DNA of 16,219 nt, from the NCBI GenBank assembly GCA_947306845.1, contig CAMZHP010000040.1:1-16219 (forward strand), in the 5' to 3' direction. The number at the start of each line of letters is the position of its first letter. The first letter of the stretch is position 1. This document shows, piece after piece, positions 1-6,574 of the stretch. The position numbers were made by a program, and so were the translations under genes. The notes under the pieces were generated by a model. The model was not told where the DNA came from and searched no databases. It worked only from the letters and a program-made list of their open reading frames with translations. This DNA comes from an uncultured Prevotellaceae bacterium (GTDB taxonomy: Bacteria > Bacteroidota > Bacteroidia > Bacteroidales > Bacteroidaceae).

Positions 1-81
1 GAGGTCTATAAACCATAAATCATCAAATGAAGGCGTGAATCCTCGTTTTATTCTTATTACCTTAAAATACTTGTTGACTGA

Positions 82-330
82 TTAAAGGCTCTCGCTCTTC
101 TTGTGATCCTCGATATACTGAACGGCATCGGCCACAGTGGCAATCTTCTCTGCTTGATCATCGGGGATGGAGACATTGAAAACGCGCTCAAACTCCATGA
201 TGAGCTCCACGGTGTCGAGAGAGTCAGCACCCAAATCACTCTGGAATTTTGACTCCAACTTGATGTCGTCTTCACTTACACAAAGTTTCTCAACTATGAT
301 GTCTCTTACTTGTTTTTCGATTTCTGACAT
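82..330 (-). CDS. acpP: Acyl carrier protein
   Basis: This 82-residue acidic protein carries growing fatty acyl chains as thioesters on a phosphopantetheine arm during type II fatty acid synthesis in the cytosol. The sequence shows the classic attachment motif [10 protein letters not shown], with the modified serine at residue 37, and the usual four-helix length of about 80 residues. I chose the ATG at 330 (MSEIEKQV). The frame stays open upstream to 387, but that stretch overlaps the promoter at 385-416 and would add residues that family members lack. In Bacteroidetes acpP is normally followed by fabF. Only 81 bases remain downstream here; a possible ATG at 14-16 (minus) opens toward the edge but is too short to identify. 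A Bacteroidetes-type promoter lies about 55 bases upstream. Identification is very secure. Confidence 0.97.
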   Translation of the reverse strand: MSEIEKQVRDIIVEKLCVSEDDIKLESKFQSDLGADSLDTVELIMEFERVFNVSIPDDQAEKIATVADAVQYIEDHKKSESL

Positions 331-384
331 AATAACTAATTTAAAAATGTTTATAATAAATATTCTATTTTTGAAATCCGGGTG

Positions 385-416
385 CAAAGGAACTAATTTT
401 TATTCAAGTGTGCAAA
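385..416 (-). promoter_or_regulatory. Bacteroidetes-type promoter for acpP
   Basis: On the minus strand TTTG (413-416) is followed after exactly 20 bases by TTCCTTTG (385-392). This fits the Bacteroidetes sigma-ABfr pattern TTTG-N19-21-TAnnTTTG except for TT in place of TA at the start of the -7 box. Transcription would start near 378, giving a leader of about 48 bases before acpP. It points away from the plus-strand promoter at 505-536. Confidence 0.7.
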
Positions 417-504
417 TATTTTATTAAAAAAAGCATTTCACATTGCACAAACCACCCTTATCTGTGCATAAAAACGAGGGAAAGACAAAAAATCAGGCAA
501 ATAA

Positions 505-536
505 TTTGCGTCATATATCATTAATTGCTATATTTG
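505..536 (+). promoter_or_regulatory. Bacteroidetes-type promoter for the DUF4254/GT9 unit
   Basis: TTTG (505-508), exactly 20 bases, then TATATTTG (529-536) is a perfect match to the Bacteroidetes housekeeping promoter pattern. The predicted transcription start is near 543, only about 15 bases before the ATG at 558. This argues against the TTG codon at 525, which lies inside the promoter. The unit served is the DUF4254 gene, the GT9 gene and probably rubredoxin. Confidence 0.8.
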
Positions 537-557
537 CAAGGAGTAAAAATCATCAGT

Positions 558-1163
558 ATGACAAACACAGAAAGCTTCAATCAGGTATTCAGCAAAGCTA
601 TCAGCGACTATCATGTCACCGACCATGTCGATACACCTATCAACAATCCTTTCAAGAGGGATACGCTGGAAAACCGGCTTTATCTGAAATGCTGGATAGA
701 TACTGTGCAATGGCACCTTGAGGACCTTATCCGCGACCCGCACATCGACCCCATAGAGGCCCTGCAGCTGAAACGGCGCATTGACCGCAGCAACCAGGAC
801 CGCACCGACCTTGTGGAGCAGATAGACTCCTATTTCCTGCATTTGTTTAGCGATGTCAATGTGTTGCCCGACGCCAAGATCAACACAGAGAGTCCGGCTT
901 GGGCCATCGACCGTCTCTCCATCCTGGCACTGAAGATCTATCACATGTCGGAACAGGTGGAGCGCAAGGATGCCAATGAGGAACATCTTGCGAAATGCAA
1001 GGCAAAGCTTGCTGTGCTGAAGGAGCAGCAGTGTGACCTTTCCACGGCCATTGACCAGCTGCTTGATGATATAGCCGCTGGCAGGAAATACATGAAGACC
1101 TACCGGCAGATGAAGATGTACAACGACCCATCGACCAATCCCGTGCTCTATAAGAACAAATGA
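558..1163 (+). CDS. DUF4254 domain-containing protein
   Basis: This 201-residue protein matches my memory of the Bacteroidetes DUF4254 family over its whole length. Characteristic stretches are DTVQWHLEDLIRDP and the central block INTESPAWAIDRLSILAL. It has no signal peptide or membrane segment. It is rich in charged residues and likely mostly helical, with a C-terminal part (about residues 130-185) that resembles a coiled coil. The ATG at 558 is chosen because the frame upstream runs through the promoter at 505-536. The biochemical role is unknown. It is followed after 29 bases by a GT9 glycosyltransferase gene, and this pairing, which I recall as common in the phylum, suggests a link with lipopolysaccharide core or other surface glycan assembly. 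That link is inference from context only. Confidence 0.88.
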   Translation: MTNTESFNQVFSKAISDYHVTDHVDTPINNPFKRDTLENRLYLKCWIDTVQWHLEDLIRDPHIDPIEALQLKRRIDRSNQDRTDLVEQIDSYFLHLFSDVNVLPDAKINTESPAWAIDRLSILALKIYHMSEQVERKDANEEHLAKCKAKLAVLKEQQCDLSTAIDQLLDDIAAGRKYMKTYRQMKMYNDPSTNPVLYKNK

Positions 1164-1192
1164 GCCGATGACGGCTTAAGCGGAGAACATAC

Positions 1193-2254
1193 ATGAAAAC
1201 GGAGCATATTCTCATCATACGCTTCTCATCACTTGGCGACACCGCCATGCTCGTGCCCGTGGTGCATTCACTGGCACAGCAGTATCCGCATTTGCGTGTC
1301 ACCGTGCTCAGCCGCGGCAATGCGAGACCGCTTTTCGATGGGCTGTATCCAAACGTGGGGTTCATGGATGCCGAACTCAATCAGGCTCATAAAGGATTGC
1401 CGGGACTCAATGCGCTCTACAGAAGGCTGAAGGCGAAGCATTTCACGGCTATCGCCGACATGCATGATGTGCTCCGCTCCAAATATCTGAGAATGCGCTT
1501 CCGCATCGACCGTTTCAAAACGGCCCATATCGACAAGCACAAGGCGGGCAAGCGACAGCTGACGGCAAAGAGCAACAAGAATATGGTGCAACAGCCCACT
1601 TCGTTTCAAAACTACGCTGATGTGCTTGCCAAGCTCGGCTATCCTATCCGTCTTGAGTTTCAATCTTTCTTCCCCTCCAAGGGCAATCTTCGGGTGATCT
1701 CAAAGAAAGAATTCACGGAAAAGAAGAGTTTCCAGCAGTGGATAGGCATCGCGCCTTTTGCAGCCCATCCCGGAAAAGTCTATCCGCCAGAGAAGATGGA
1801 AAAAGTAATCGAACAGCTCAGCAGCAGGCATCCAAGTGCGAGAATCATCCTTTTTGGAGCTGGCGAACAGGAGCGGCGGTATTTCAAAAGATGGTGTAAG
1901 CTCTATCCCCGGTGCGTGGTGGCTTCCGACATGGCCAAGGGGCTCCATCAAGAATTGGCGCTCATGAGCCATCTTGATGTGATGGTGTCGATGGACAGTG
2001 CCAACAACCACCTGGCTTCATTGGTCAATGTGACCGTGGTGAGCATTTGGGGAGCCACCCATCCCTATGCGGGGTTCATGGGCTGGCGGCAGAGCGAGGA
2101 GACTGCGGTGCAGCTCAACCTGCCCTGCCGGCCGTGCAGTGTGTTTGGCGATAAACCGTGCCACAGGGGTGACATGGCGTGTATGAACGGCATTATGCCT
2201 GAGAAAATAGTGGAGCGTGTCGAACAGGTGCTCGACGGGCATATCAAGAGATAG
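1193..2254 (+). CDS. Glycosyltransferase family 9 (heptosyltransferase-like) protein
   Basis: This 353-residue protein has the fold signature of ADP-heptose:lipopolysaccharide heptosyltransferases. The N-terminal Rossmann start ILIIRFSSLGDTAML (residues 6-20) carries the conserved SLGD of the acceptor side. GIAPFAAHPGKVYPPEKM (185-202) matches the GT9 donor-binding linker region. DSANNHLASL (268-277) followed by SIWGATHP is the conserved D-S-x-x-x-H motif of the C-terminal nucleotide-sugar domain. Four cysteines cluster near the C-terminus (LPCRPC onward). It would act at the cytosolic face of the inner membrane, adding a sugar to a lipid-linked core; the exact donor and acceptor cannot be read from the sequence. 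It lies 29 bases after the DUF4254 gene and shares its promoter. Assignment to GT9 is firm; heptose as the donor is only likely. Confidence 0.9.
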   Translation: MKTEHILIIRFSSLGDTAMLVPVVHSLAQQYPHLRVTVLSRGNARPLFDGLYPNVGFMDAELNQAHKGLPGLNALYRRLKAKHFTAIADMHDVLRSKYLRMRFRIDRFKTAHIDKHKAGKRQLTAKSNKNMVQQPTSFQNYADVLAKLGYPIRLEFQSFFPSKGNLRVISKKEFTEKKSFQQWIGIAPFAAHPGKVYPPEKMEKVIEQLSSRHPSARIILFGAGEQERRYFKRWCKLYPRCVVASDMAKGLHQELALMSHLDVMVSMDSANNHLASLVNVTVVSIWGATHPYAGFMGWRQSEETAVQLNLPCRPCSVFGDKPCHRGDMACMNGIMPEKIVERVEQVLDGHIKR

Positions 2255-2255
2255 A

Positions 2256-2286
2256 CAACTCCCTTAAAGTTGACTTTTATTTTTTC
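2256..2286 (+). terminator. Possible weak terminator after the GT9 gene
   Basis: CAACT (2256-2260) can pair with AGTTG (2268-2272) across a seven-base loop, and a T-rich run (2274-2286) follows. The stem has only five pairs, so termination would be partial at best. No TTTG/TAnnTTTG promoter was seen between here and rubredoxin, which suggests that read-through supplies the rubredoxin transcript. Confidence 0.3.
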
Positions 2287-2310
2287 ACCTATTTAAATAA
2301 TTGAGAAGAC

Positions 2311-2475
2311 ATGAAAAAGTATGTATGTGACACCTGCGGGTATGTTTATGACCCCGAAGTAGGAGATCCTGACAGCGGTATCGAACCCGGAACGGCATTT
2401 GAGGACATCCCTGAGGATTGGGTATGCCCCATCTGTGGCGTGGGCAAGGACGATTTCAGCGTTGAGGAAGACTAA
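2311..2475 (+). CDS. Rubredoxin
   Basis: This 54-residue protein is a complete rubredoxin, a small cytosolic one-electron carrier with one iron atom held by four cysteines. Both ligand pairs are visible: CDTCGYVYD (Cys6, Cys9) and [11 protein letters not shown] (Cys39, Cys42), with the usual acidic middle and the family's length of 52-54. In anaerobes it typically passes electrons to peroxide- or superoxide-detoxifying enzymes. No such partner is encoded nearby, so the partner is unknown. The gene starts with ATG 56 bases after the GT9 stop. Its TAA at 2473-2475 directly abuts the stop codon of the convergent aldo/keto reductase at 2476-2478, leaving no room for a separate terminator. Confidence 0.97.
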   Translation: MKKYVCDTCGYVYDPEVGDPDSGIEPGTAFEDIPEDWVCPICGVGKDDFSVEED

Positions 2476-3444
2476 CTAAAACGGCTTGGCATCCACACAC
2501 CGCAAGTTTGTGGCGAGTTGGGCAGTGCTGCTGGCTCCCACGATGACCGAGGTGATGCCGGGTTGGGCAAGAATCCAGGCGAGGGCCATCTCAGCGAGGC
2601 TCTCGCCTCTTTTTTGTGCTTGACTGTTGAGATTGCGCAATTGGCTCAGCAGTTCGGGAGTGAGAATATTGCTTTGCAGCGAACCGCCTCGTGACATGCG
2701 TGAGTCGGCAGGAATGCCGTTGAGATAGCGGTCGGTGAGCAGGCCTTGTGCCAGCGGCGAGAATGAGATGAAGCCGATGCCGTGCTCCCGGCAGTAGTCG
2801 ATGACACCATCTTCCAGAGGTTCACGGTCGAGCATGTTGAGCTTGCCTTGGTAGATGAGGAGTGGCACATCGCGCTCACGAAGGTAGTTGTCGGCGAACG
2901 CCAAAGCTTCGAGGGGCCATCGTGATATGCCTACATAGAGTGCCTTGCCTTGGCGCACAATGTCTACCAAAGCCTGCAGCGTCTCTTCCAACGGAGTATT
3001 GGGGTCGTAGCGGTGACTGTAGAACAGGTCAACATAGTCGAGGTGCATGCGGCGAAGACTTTGATCAAGGCTGGCCATGAGATATTTGCGCGAACCCCAA
3101 TTGCCATAGGGTCCCTCCCACATATCATATCCTGCCTTGCTGCTGATAAACAGTTCATCGCGATAGGGAGCGAAGTCCTCTACCATTAGTCGTCCCATTG
3201 TCTCTTCTGCGGTGCCGTAAGGAGGTCCATAGTTGTTGGCGAGGTCGAAGTGAGTGATGCCATGGTCGAAGGCATAATGGGTGATGTCCCGGCTGCGCTG
3301 ATAGGAGTCAACGTCACCGAAATTGTGCCAGAAACCCAGGGAAATCTTGGGCAGCAGCACGCCACTGTGCCCGCAGCGGCGATAGAAGCTCTCTGCTTGT
3401 GCATAGCGGTCAGCAGCAGCGATGTAGGAAGGTTTTGTGTTCAT
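2476..3444 (-). CDS. Aldo/keto reductase, YghZ/Gpr-like
   Basis: This 322-residue protein is a cytosolic NADPH-dependent aldo/keto reductase. The catalytic tetrad is visible: Asp67 and Tyr72 in HFDLANNYG, Lys103 in FISSKAGYD, and His144 in FYSHRYDP. The N-terminal stretch ISLGFWHNFGD and YGPPYGTAEE are typical of the YghZ (L-glyceraldehyde 3-phosphate reductase) branch, although the protein is slightly shorter than the E. coli enzyme. The natural substrate is uncertain; methylglyoxal or other aldehyde detoxification is plausible. It is the last gene of the eight-gene minus-strand run. It follows ispG after 77 bases that hold a 9-base repeat array and an A-rich tract just before the ATG. Its stop touches that of rubredoxin. 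Confidence 0.92.
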   Translation of the reverse strand: MNTKPSYIAAADRYAQAESFYRRCGHSGVLLPKISLGFWHNFGDVDSYQRSRDITHYAFDHGITHFDLANNYGPPYGTAEETMGRLMVEDFAPYRDELFISSKAGYDMWEGPYGNWGSRKYLMASLDQSLRRMHLDYVDLFYSHRYDPNTPLEETLQALVDIVRQGKALYVGISRWPLEALAFADNYLRERDVPLLIYQGKLNMLDREPLEDGVIDYCREHGIGFISFSPLAQGLLTDRYLNGIPADSRMSRGGSLQSNILTPELLSQLRNLNSQAQKRGESLAEMALAWILAQPGITSVIVGASSTAQLATNLRCVDAKPF

Positions 3445-3475
3445 AGGGTGTAGTTTTTTTTCTTTTTTTTGAGGG

Positions 3476-3526
3476 TCTAGATGATCTAGATATTCTAGAT
3501 TCTCTAGATATTCTAGATATTCTAGA
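3476..3526 (-). repeat. 9-base tandem array at the ispG stop codon (5.7 units)
   Basis: On the plus strand the unit TCTAGATAT repeats with an exact 9-base period starting at 3476, 3485, 3494, 3503, 3512 and 3521, with a few variants in the last three positions. On the gene strand it reads TAG AAT ATC. The ispG stop codon (3522-3524) is the first TAG of the series, and five more TAGs follow in the same frame. An A-rich tract lies between the array and the AKR start. Confidence 0.93.
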
Positions 3527-5378
3527 GGAGATGATTATCCATATTGATGAGCTGGAGGAGCTTTTCCACGGCTTCTGATTCGGGGATGTTGCGCTCCACA
3601 CATTCTTTTTGGCGATAGAGGGAGATGCGGCCAGGACCGGCTCCTACATAACCATAGTCGGCGTCGGCCATCTCACCAGGACCGTTGACGATACATCCCA
3701 TAATACCGATTTTCAGTCCTTTGAGATGTGCGGTGGCAGCCTTGATGTTGGCAATGGTCGACTGCAGGTCGTAGAGGGTGCGCCCGCAACCAGGACAGGA
3801 GATATACTCTGTTTTGGTGGTGCGCAGACGGGCAGCCTGCAGGATGCCGAAAGCTGTGCTTGCGATGTCGGCGAGAGGGATATCGCCATTGTTCATCAGC
3901 CAAAGGCCATCGGTGAGTCCGTCAATCATCAGAGCGCCCATGTCGGCCGCGGCCTCTATTTGCAGGTCGCCTTTTTCCTGTTTGCTATGGGTATAGGCTT
4001 GGCATATCACCACAGGATTGGTTACTCCAGCCCTCATCATTTCATGAACGAGGGCGCGCAGCTCACCCAAACGGTTGGCATGGCGGCTCACGGCCACCAC
4101 CACCACTTCGGGATGTGCTTTCAGACAGGCCAGGTAGTCATCGGGATTGACACCATATTCGAGGACGAGGAATTTGATCGGGGCATTGACACTGCCGATA
4201 AATGGCATGGCAGCATGGGGGAAGATGGGGTAAGTGTCAGGCGTCCCGTCATAGCTTCCGAAGTCGACGATATAGCGCTGACGCTCACCAGAAGCAGATG
4301 TTTTCTCTGATACTGGTGGCTGGTTGCCCGTATAGATGAAATCGGGGCGCAGGTCATCTTCGAACACCTCATTGCCTTGTCCTGAGACGATGACGATGGG
4401 CACCTGCTTGCCGCCGATGTGCTCCACCGCAACGGTAGTACGTCGCTCAGGGTGCAGGTAGTCGAAGTCTGCGCTTGCCCTGCCAGGAATCATCGGATGA
4501 CCAGTGCGACAGGTGATATAGTCCACCAGATGGCGGGCGACAGGAATCTCATGTTCCGGTGCCTCGCTAAGCGACACGCGTACGGTGTCGCCGATGCCGT
4601 CAGCCAGCAAGGCTCCGATGCCTACCGCGCTCTTGATGCGGCCGTCTTCACCCTCTCCGGCTTCGGTGACACCCAGATGCAGGGGATAGCACATCCCCTC
4701 ACGCTCCATCTCGGCGACCAGCAGGCGGACAGACCTTACCATCACCACCGTATTGGAGGCTTTGATGGAAATCACCACGTCGTGGAACTGCTCTCGCTGG
4801 CAAATGCGCAAAAACTCCATGCAACTCTCCACGATGCCCTCAGGTGTATCTCCGTATCGCGACATGATGCGGTCGGAGAGGGAACCATGGTTGACACCGA
4901 TGCGAATGGCGGTGTGGTGCTCACGGCAGATGCTGAGCAGTGGCAACAGCCGGTCTTCGATTTTCTGCAGTTCCTGGGCATACTCCTCATCGGTATATTC
5001 CAGATGCTTGAAAGTGCGGCCCGGGTCGGTGTAGTTGCCGGGGTTGATGCGCACTTTCTCACACCATTGTGCGGCCACCTCCGCCACACGGGCATTGAAA
5101 TGCACGTCGGCCACAAGTGGGGTGGTGTATCCTTTCTGGTGCAACAGCGCATGGATATTGCGCATGTTGTCGGCCTCCTTGGTGCCTTGGGTGGTGAATC
5201 TCACGTATTCGCCTCCTGCCTGGATGATACGGATGGCTTGCTCTGTGGCACCCTCGGTGTCGTTGGTGGAAACGGTAGCCATCGACTGCACCCGGATGGG
5301 ATGGTTGCCTCCCATGGGAGTGTCACCGACACAGACCTCAGAGGAAACACGGCGATGGTAGTTGAACAGGTCGGTCAT
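3522..5378 (-). CDS. ispG: IspG (GcpE), 4-hydroxy-3-methylbut-2-enyl diphosphate synthase, long form
   Basis: This enzyme performs the penultimate step of the MEP isoprenoid pathway, reducing the cyclic diphosphate MEcPP to HMBPP with a [4Fe-4S] cluster in the cytosol. The protein has 618 residues, against about 370 in E. coli, because it carries the inserted domain between the TIM barrel and the cluster domain known from Bacteroidetes, Chlamydia and plants. The N-terminal start is V-x-V-G-x-x-P-M-G-G-x-x-P-I-x-V-Q-S-M. The cluster ligands are Cys528 and Cys531 in CPGCGRTLYD, then Cys562 and Glu569 in MGCIVNGPGE. The ATG at 5378 lies five bases after the purE stop, so the two are very likely translated together. 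Its 3' end is marked by the 9-base TAG array. Identification is secure. Confidence 0.97.
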   Translation of the reverse strand: MTDLFNYHRRVSSEVCVGDTPMGGNHPIRVQSMATVSTNDTEGATEQAIRIIQAGGEYVRFTTQGTKEADNMRNIHALLHQKGYTTPLVADVHFNARVAEVAAQWCEKVRINPGNYTDPGRTFKHLEYTDEEYAQELQKIEDRLLPLLSICREHHTAIRIGVNHGSLSDRIMSRYGDTPEGIVESCMEFLRICQREQFHDVVISIKASNTVVMVRSVRLLVAEMEREGMCYPLHLGVTEAGEGEDGRIKSAVGIGALLADGIGDTVRVSLSEAPEHEIPVARHLVDYITCRTGHPMIPGRASADFDYLHPERRTTVAVEHIGGKQVPIVIVSGQGNEVFEDDLRPDFIYTGNQPPVSEKTSASGERQRYIVDFGSYDGTPDTYPIFPHAAMPFIGSVNAPIKFLVLEYGVNPDDYLACLKAHPEVVVVAVSRHANRLGELRALVHEMMRAGVTNPVVICQAYTHSKQEKGDLQIEAAADMGALMIDGLTDGLWLMNNGDIPLADIASTAFGILQAARLRTTKTEYISCPGCGRTLYDLQSTIANIKAATAHLKGLKIGIMGCIVNGPGEMADADYGYVGAGPGRISLYRQKECVERNIPESEAVEKLLQLINMDNHLL

Positions 5379-5383
5379 ATTTC

Positions 5384-5893
5384 TTAGTTGGTCTTGTAGG
5401 TGTAGTCCTTGATGTCGGCCAACTGGCGGTTGGCTTTCTCAATCTTTTCTCCGAGGCGGGCTTTATAGGCAGCCACACGCTGAGCCACGTCGCTGTTGCT
5501 GAGTGCGACAATCTGGGCGGCGAGAATAGCGGCGTTCATCGCACCGTTCACACCAACGGTAGCCACGGGGATGCCCGGAGGCATCTGGATGATGCTCAGC
5601 ATGGCATCCAATCCGTCGAGCATGCCCTTGATAGGTACGCCGATGACAGGCACTGTGGTGGAGGCAGCGATAACTCCGGGAAGGGCTGCTGCCATTCCTG
5701 CTGCTGCGATGATGACTTGTATACCGCGCCCTTGGGCACCGCGGGCAAACTGCTCGACGGCTTCGGGGGTGCGGTGTGCGGAGAGCGCATTCACCTCAAA
5801 AGGGATTTGCATCTCCTCCAGCAGGCTCATTGCTTTCTCCATGACGGGCAGGTCACTTGTGCTGCCCATGATGATGCTGATAATGGGGGTCAT
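5384..5893 (-). CDS. purE: PurE, N5-carboxyaminoimidazole ribonucleotide mutase
   Basis: This 169-residue cytosolic enzyme moves the carboxyl group of N5-CAIR to C4 in de novo purine synthesis. The class I PurE signatures are present: MGSTSD (residues 9-14) for phosphate binding, SAHRTPE (38-44) with the conserved His40, and the glycine- and alanine-rich AAAGMAAALPGV loop followed by PVIGVPI. Length fits the family (about 160-170). A purK partner is not in the window. The gene lies between the PAP2-like gene (63 bases upstream, filled by a 9-base repeat array and an A-rich tract) and ispG (five bases downstream). Its place in this mixed run is unusual compared with a purEK operon, but nothing in the protein is odd. 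Confidence 0.97.
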   Translation of the reverse strand: MTPIISIIMGSTSDLPVMEKAMSLLEEMQIPFEVNALSAHRTPEAVEQFARGAQGRGIQVIIAAAGMAAALPGVIAASTTVPVIGVPIKGMLDGLDAMLSIIQMPPGIPVATVGVNGAMNAAILAAQIVALSNSDVAQRVAAYKARLGEKIEKANRQLADIKDYTYKTN

Positions 5894-5928
5894 GTCTGAT
5901 GATGGTTGATGGTTCTTGGTATTTTTTT

Positions 5929-5964
5929 TCTAGATTCTCTAGATTTTCTAGATATTCTAGATAA
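5929..5964 (-). repeat. 9-base tandem array at the PAP2-like gene's stop codon (4 units)
   Basis: Four 9-base units (TCTAGATTC, TCTAGATTT, TCTAGATAT, TCTAGATAA on the plus strand) run from 5929 to 5964. On the gene strand the stop codon TAG of the PAP2-like gene (5957-5959) is the first of four TAGs spaced nine bases apart in frame. An A-rich tract and the purE start follow, the same arrangement as at the ispG 3' end. Confidence 0.92.
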
Positions 5965-6574
5965 AGAGCACGGAGAGGATGGCGCAGGTCATGCCTACGA
6001 GGAATCCTGTCACCACTTGGGAGAGGGAGTGCTGTCCGAGGATGATGCGGCTTGTCCCCACCATACCTGCCAGGAGAATGATGATGGAGAGCCACCACAG
6101 AGGATTGAAAGAGAAGATTTCGGCAAATGCCATGATGGCTCCTGCCACGCCTCCGATAGCAGCGGTGCGGGTGGATATTTTCCACCAGTGATTGATGATG
6201 GCGCACACCACGTGGATAATGAGCGATGCCATCACGATGCTGCCGATGGTGTAAGGGATATGGTTGGTGGTGATGATGTGATAGCAAAGCAGATAGCAGA
6301 TGATGGTGATGATGTAGGGCACGATGCGCCTCTCCCTGACCGAGAAATCTTCGTGCGACCATCCCCGCCATCGCCTGAATATGCGGATGAGTGTGGTGGG
6401 CAGCAGGATGGTGAAAGTGCCGACAAGGATGAGGATGTAGAGTTTGGCTGCCCATGGGAGCAGACTGAGGTAACTGAAGATGAAGAGTGCCAGCAGACCT
6501 ACGACAGGCAGGAAAAAGGGGTTGAACACCGCGCTGAGCACCTTGGCAGCTGTGACGATGTCTTTTTCTTTCAT
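5957..6574 (-). CDS. PAP2-like (type 2 phosphatidic acid phosphatase) membrane protein
   Basis: This 205-residue, very hydrophobic protein has about five or six predicted membrane helices spread over the whole length. The C-terminal stretch TSRIILGQHSLSQVVTGFLVG lines up with the third PAP2 motif S-R-x5-H-x3-D, with Gln in place of the last Asp. The second motif (usually P-S-G-H) seems replaced by ISTRTAAIGG, without an obvious catalytic His, and the first motif is weak (VRERRIVPY). Many Bacteroidetes homologs that I recall are similarly degenerate. It may be a lipid or undecaprenyl diphosphate phosphatase relative, or may have lost activity. Its ATG overlaps the rpoN stop (ATGA, 6571-6574), so translation is probably coupled. 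Its stop codon lies inside a 9-base repeat array. Confidence 0.78.
   Translation of the reverse strand: MKEKDIVTAAKVLSAVFNPFFLPVVGLLALFIFSYLSLLPWAAKLYILILVGTFTILLPTTLIRIFRRWRGWSHEDFSVRERRIVPYIITIICYLLCYHIITTNHIPYTIGSIVMASLIIHVVCAIINHWWKISTRTAAIGGVAGAIMAFAEIFSFNPLWWLSIIILLAGMVGTSRIILGQHSLSQVVTGFLVGMTCAILSVLFI

Noticed and set aside
1..81. Possible start of fabF at ATG 14-16 on the minus strand
   Set aside because: Only about five codons are inside the window and they do not match the usual FabF start, so it cannot be supported.
331..387. N-terminal extension of the acyl carrier protein from an upstream ATG
   Set aside because: It overlaps the predicted promoter and transcription start and is not part of the ACP fold; the ATG at 330 gives the normal length.
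443..721. Plus-strand frame of 92 codons overlapping the start of the DUF4254 gene
   Set aside because: It runs through the promoter at 505-536 and then out of frame through a conserved gene; its translation looks random.
1163..1176. Small hairpin (AGCCG/CGGCT) between the DUF4254 and GT9 genes as a terminator
   Set aside because: It has only five pairs with no T-run, and the downstream gene has no promoter of its own; it is unlikely to end transcription.
3476..3526. Six TCTAGA-like sites suggesting a cloning linker or vector remnant (XbaI)
   Set aside because: The period is a strict nine bases with natural variants, and a second array occurs in another gap; no vector sequence adjoins either.
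4419..5387. Long open frame (322 codons) on the plus strand opposite ispG, with others opposite rpoN (6676-7677) and topoisomerase IV (10910-11782, 11801-12514)
   Set aside because: The real genes on the minus strand are unmistakable. These frames have low-complexity, His/Gly/Val-rich translations with no known domain, as expected for antisense shadows of moderately GC-rich genes.
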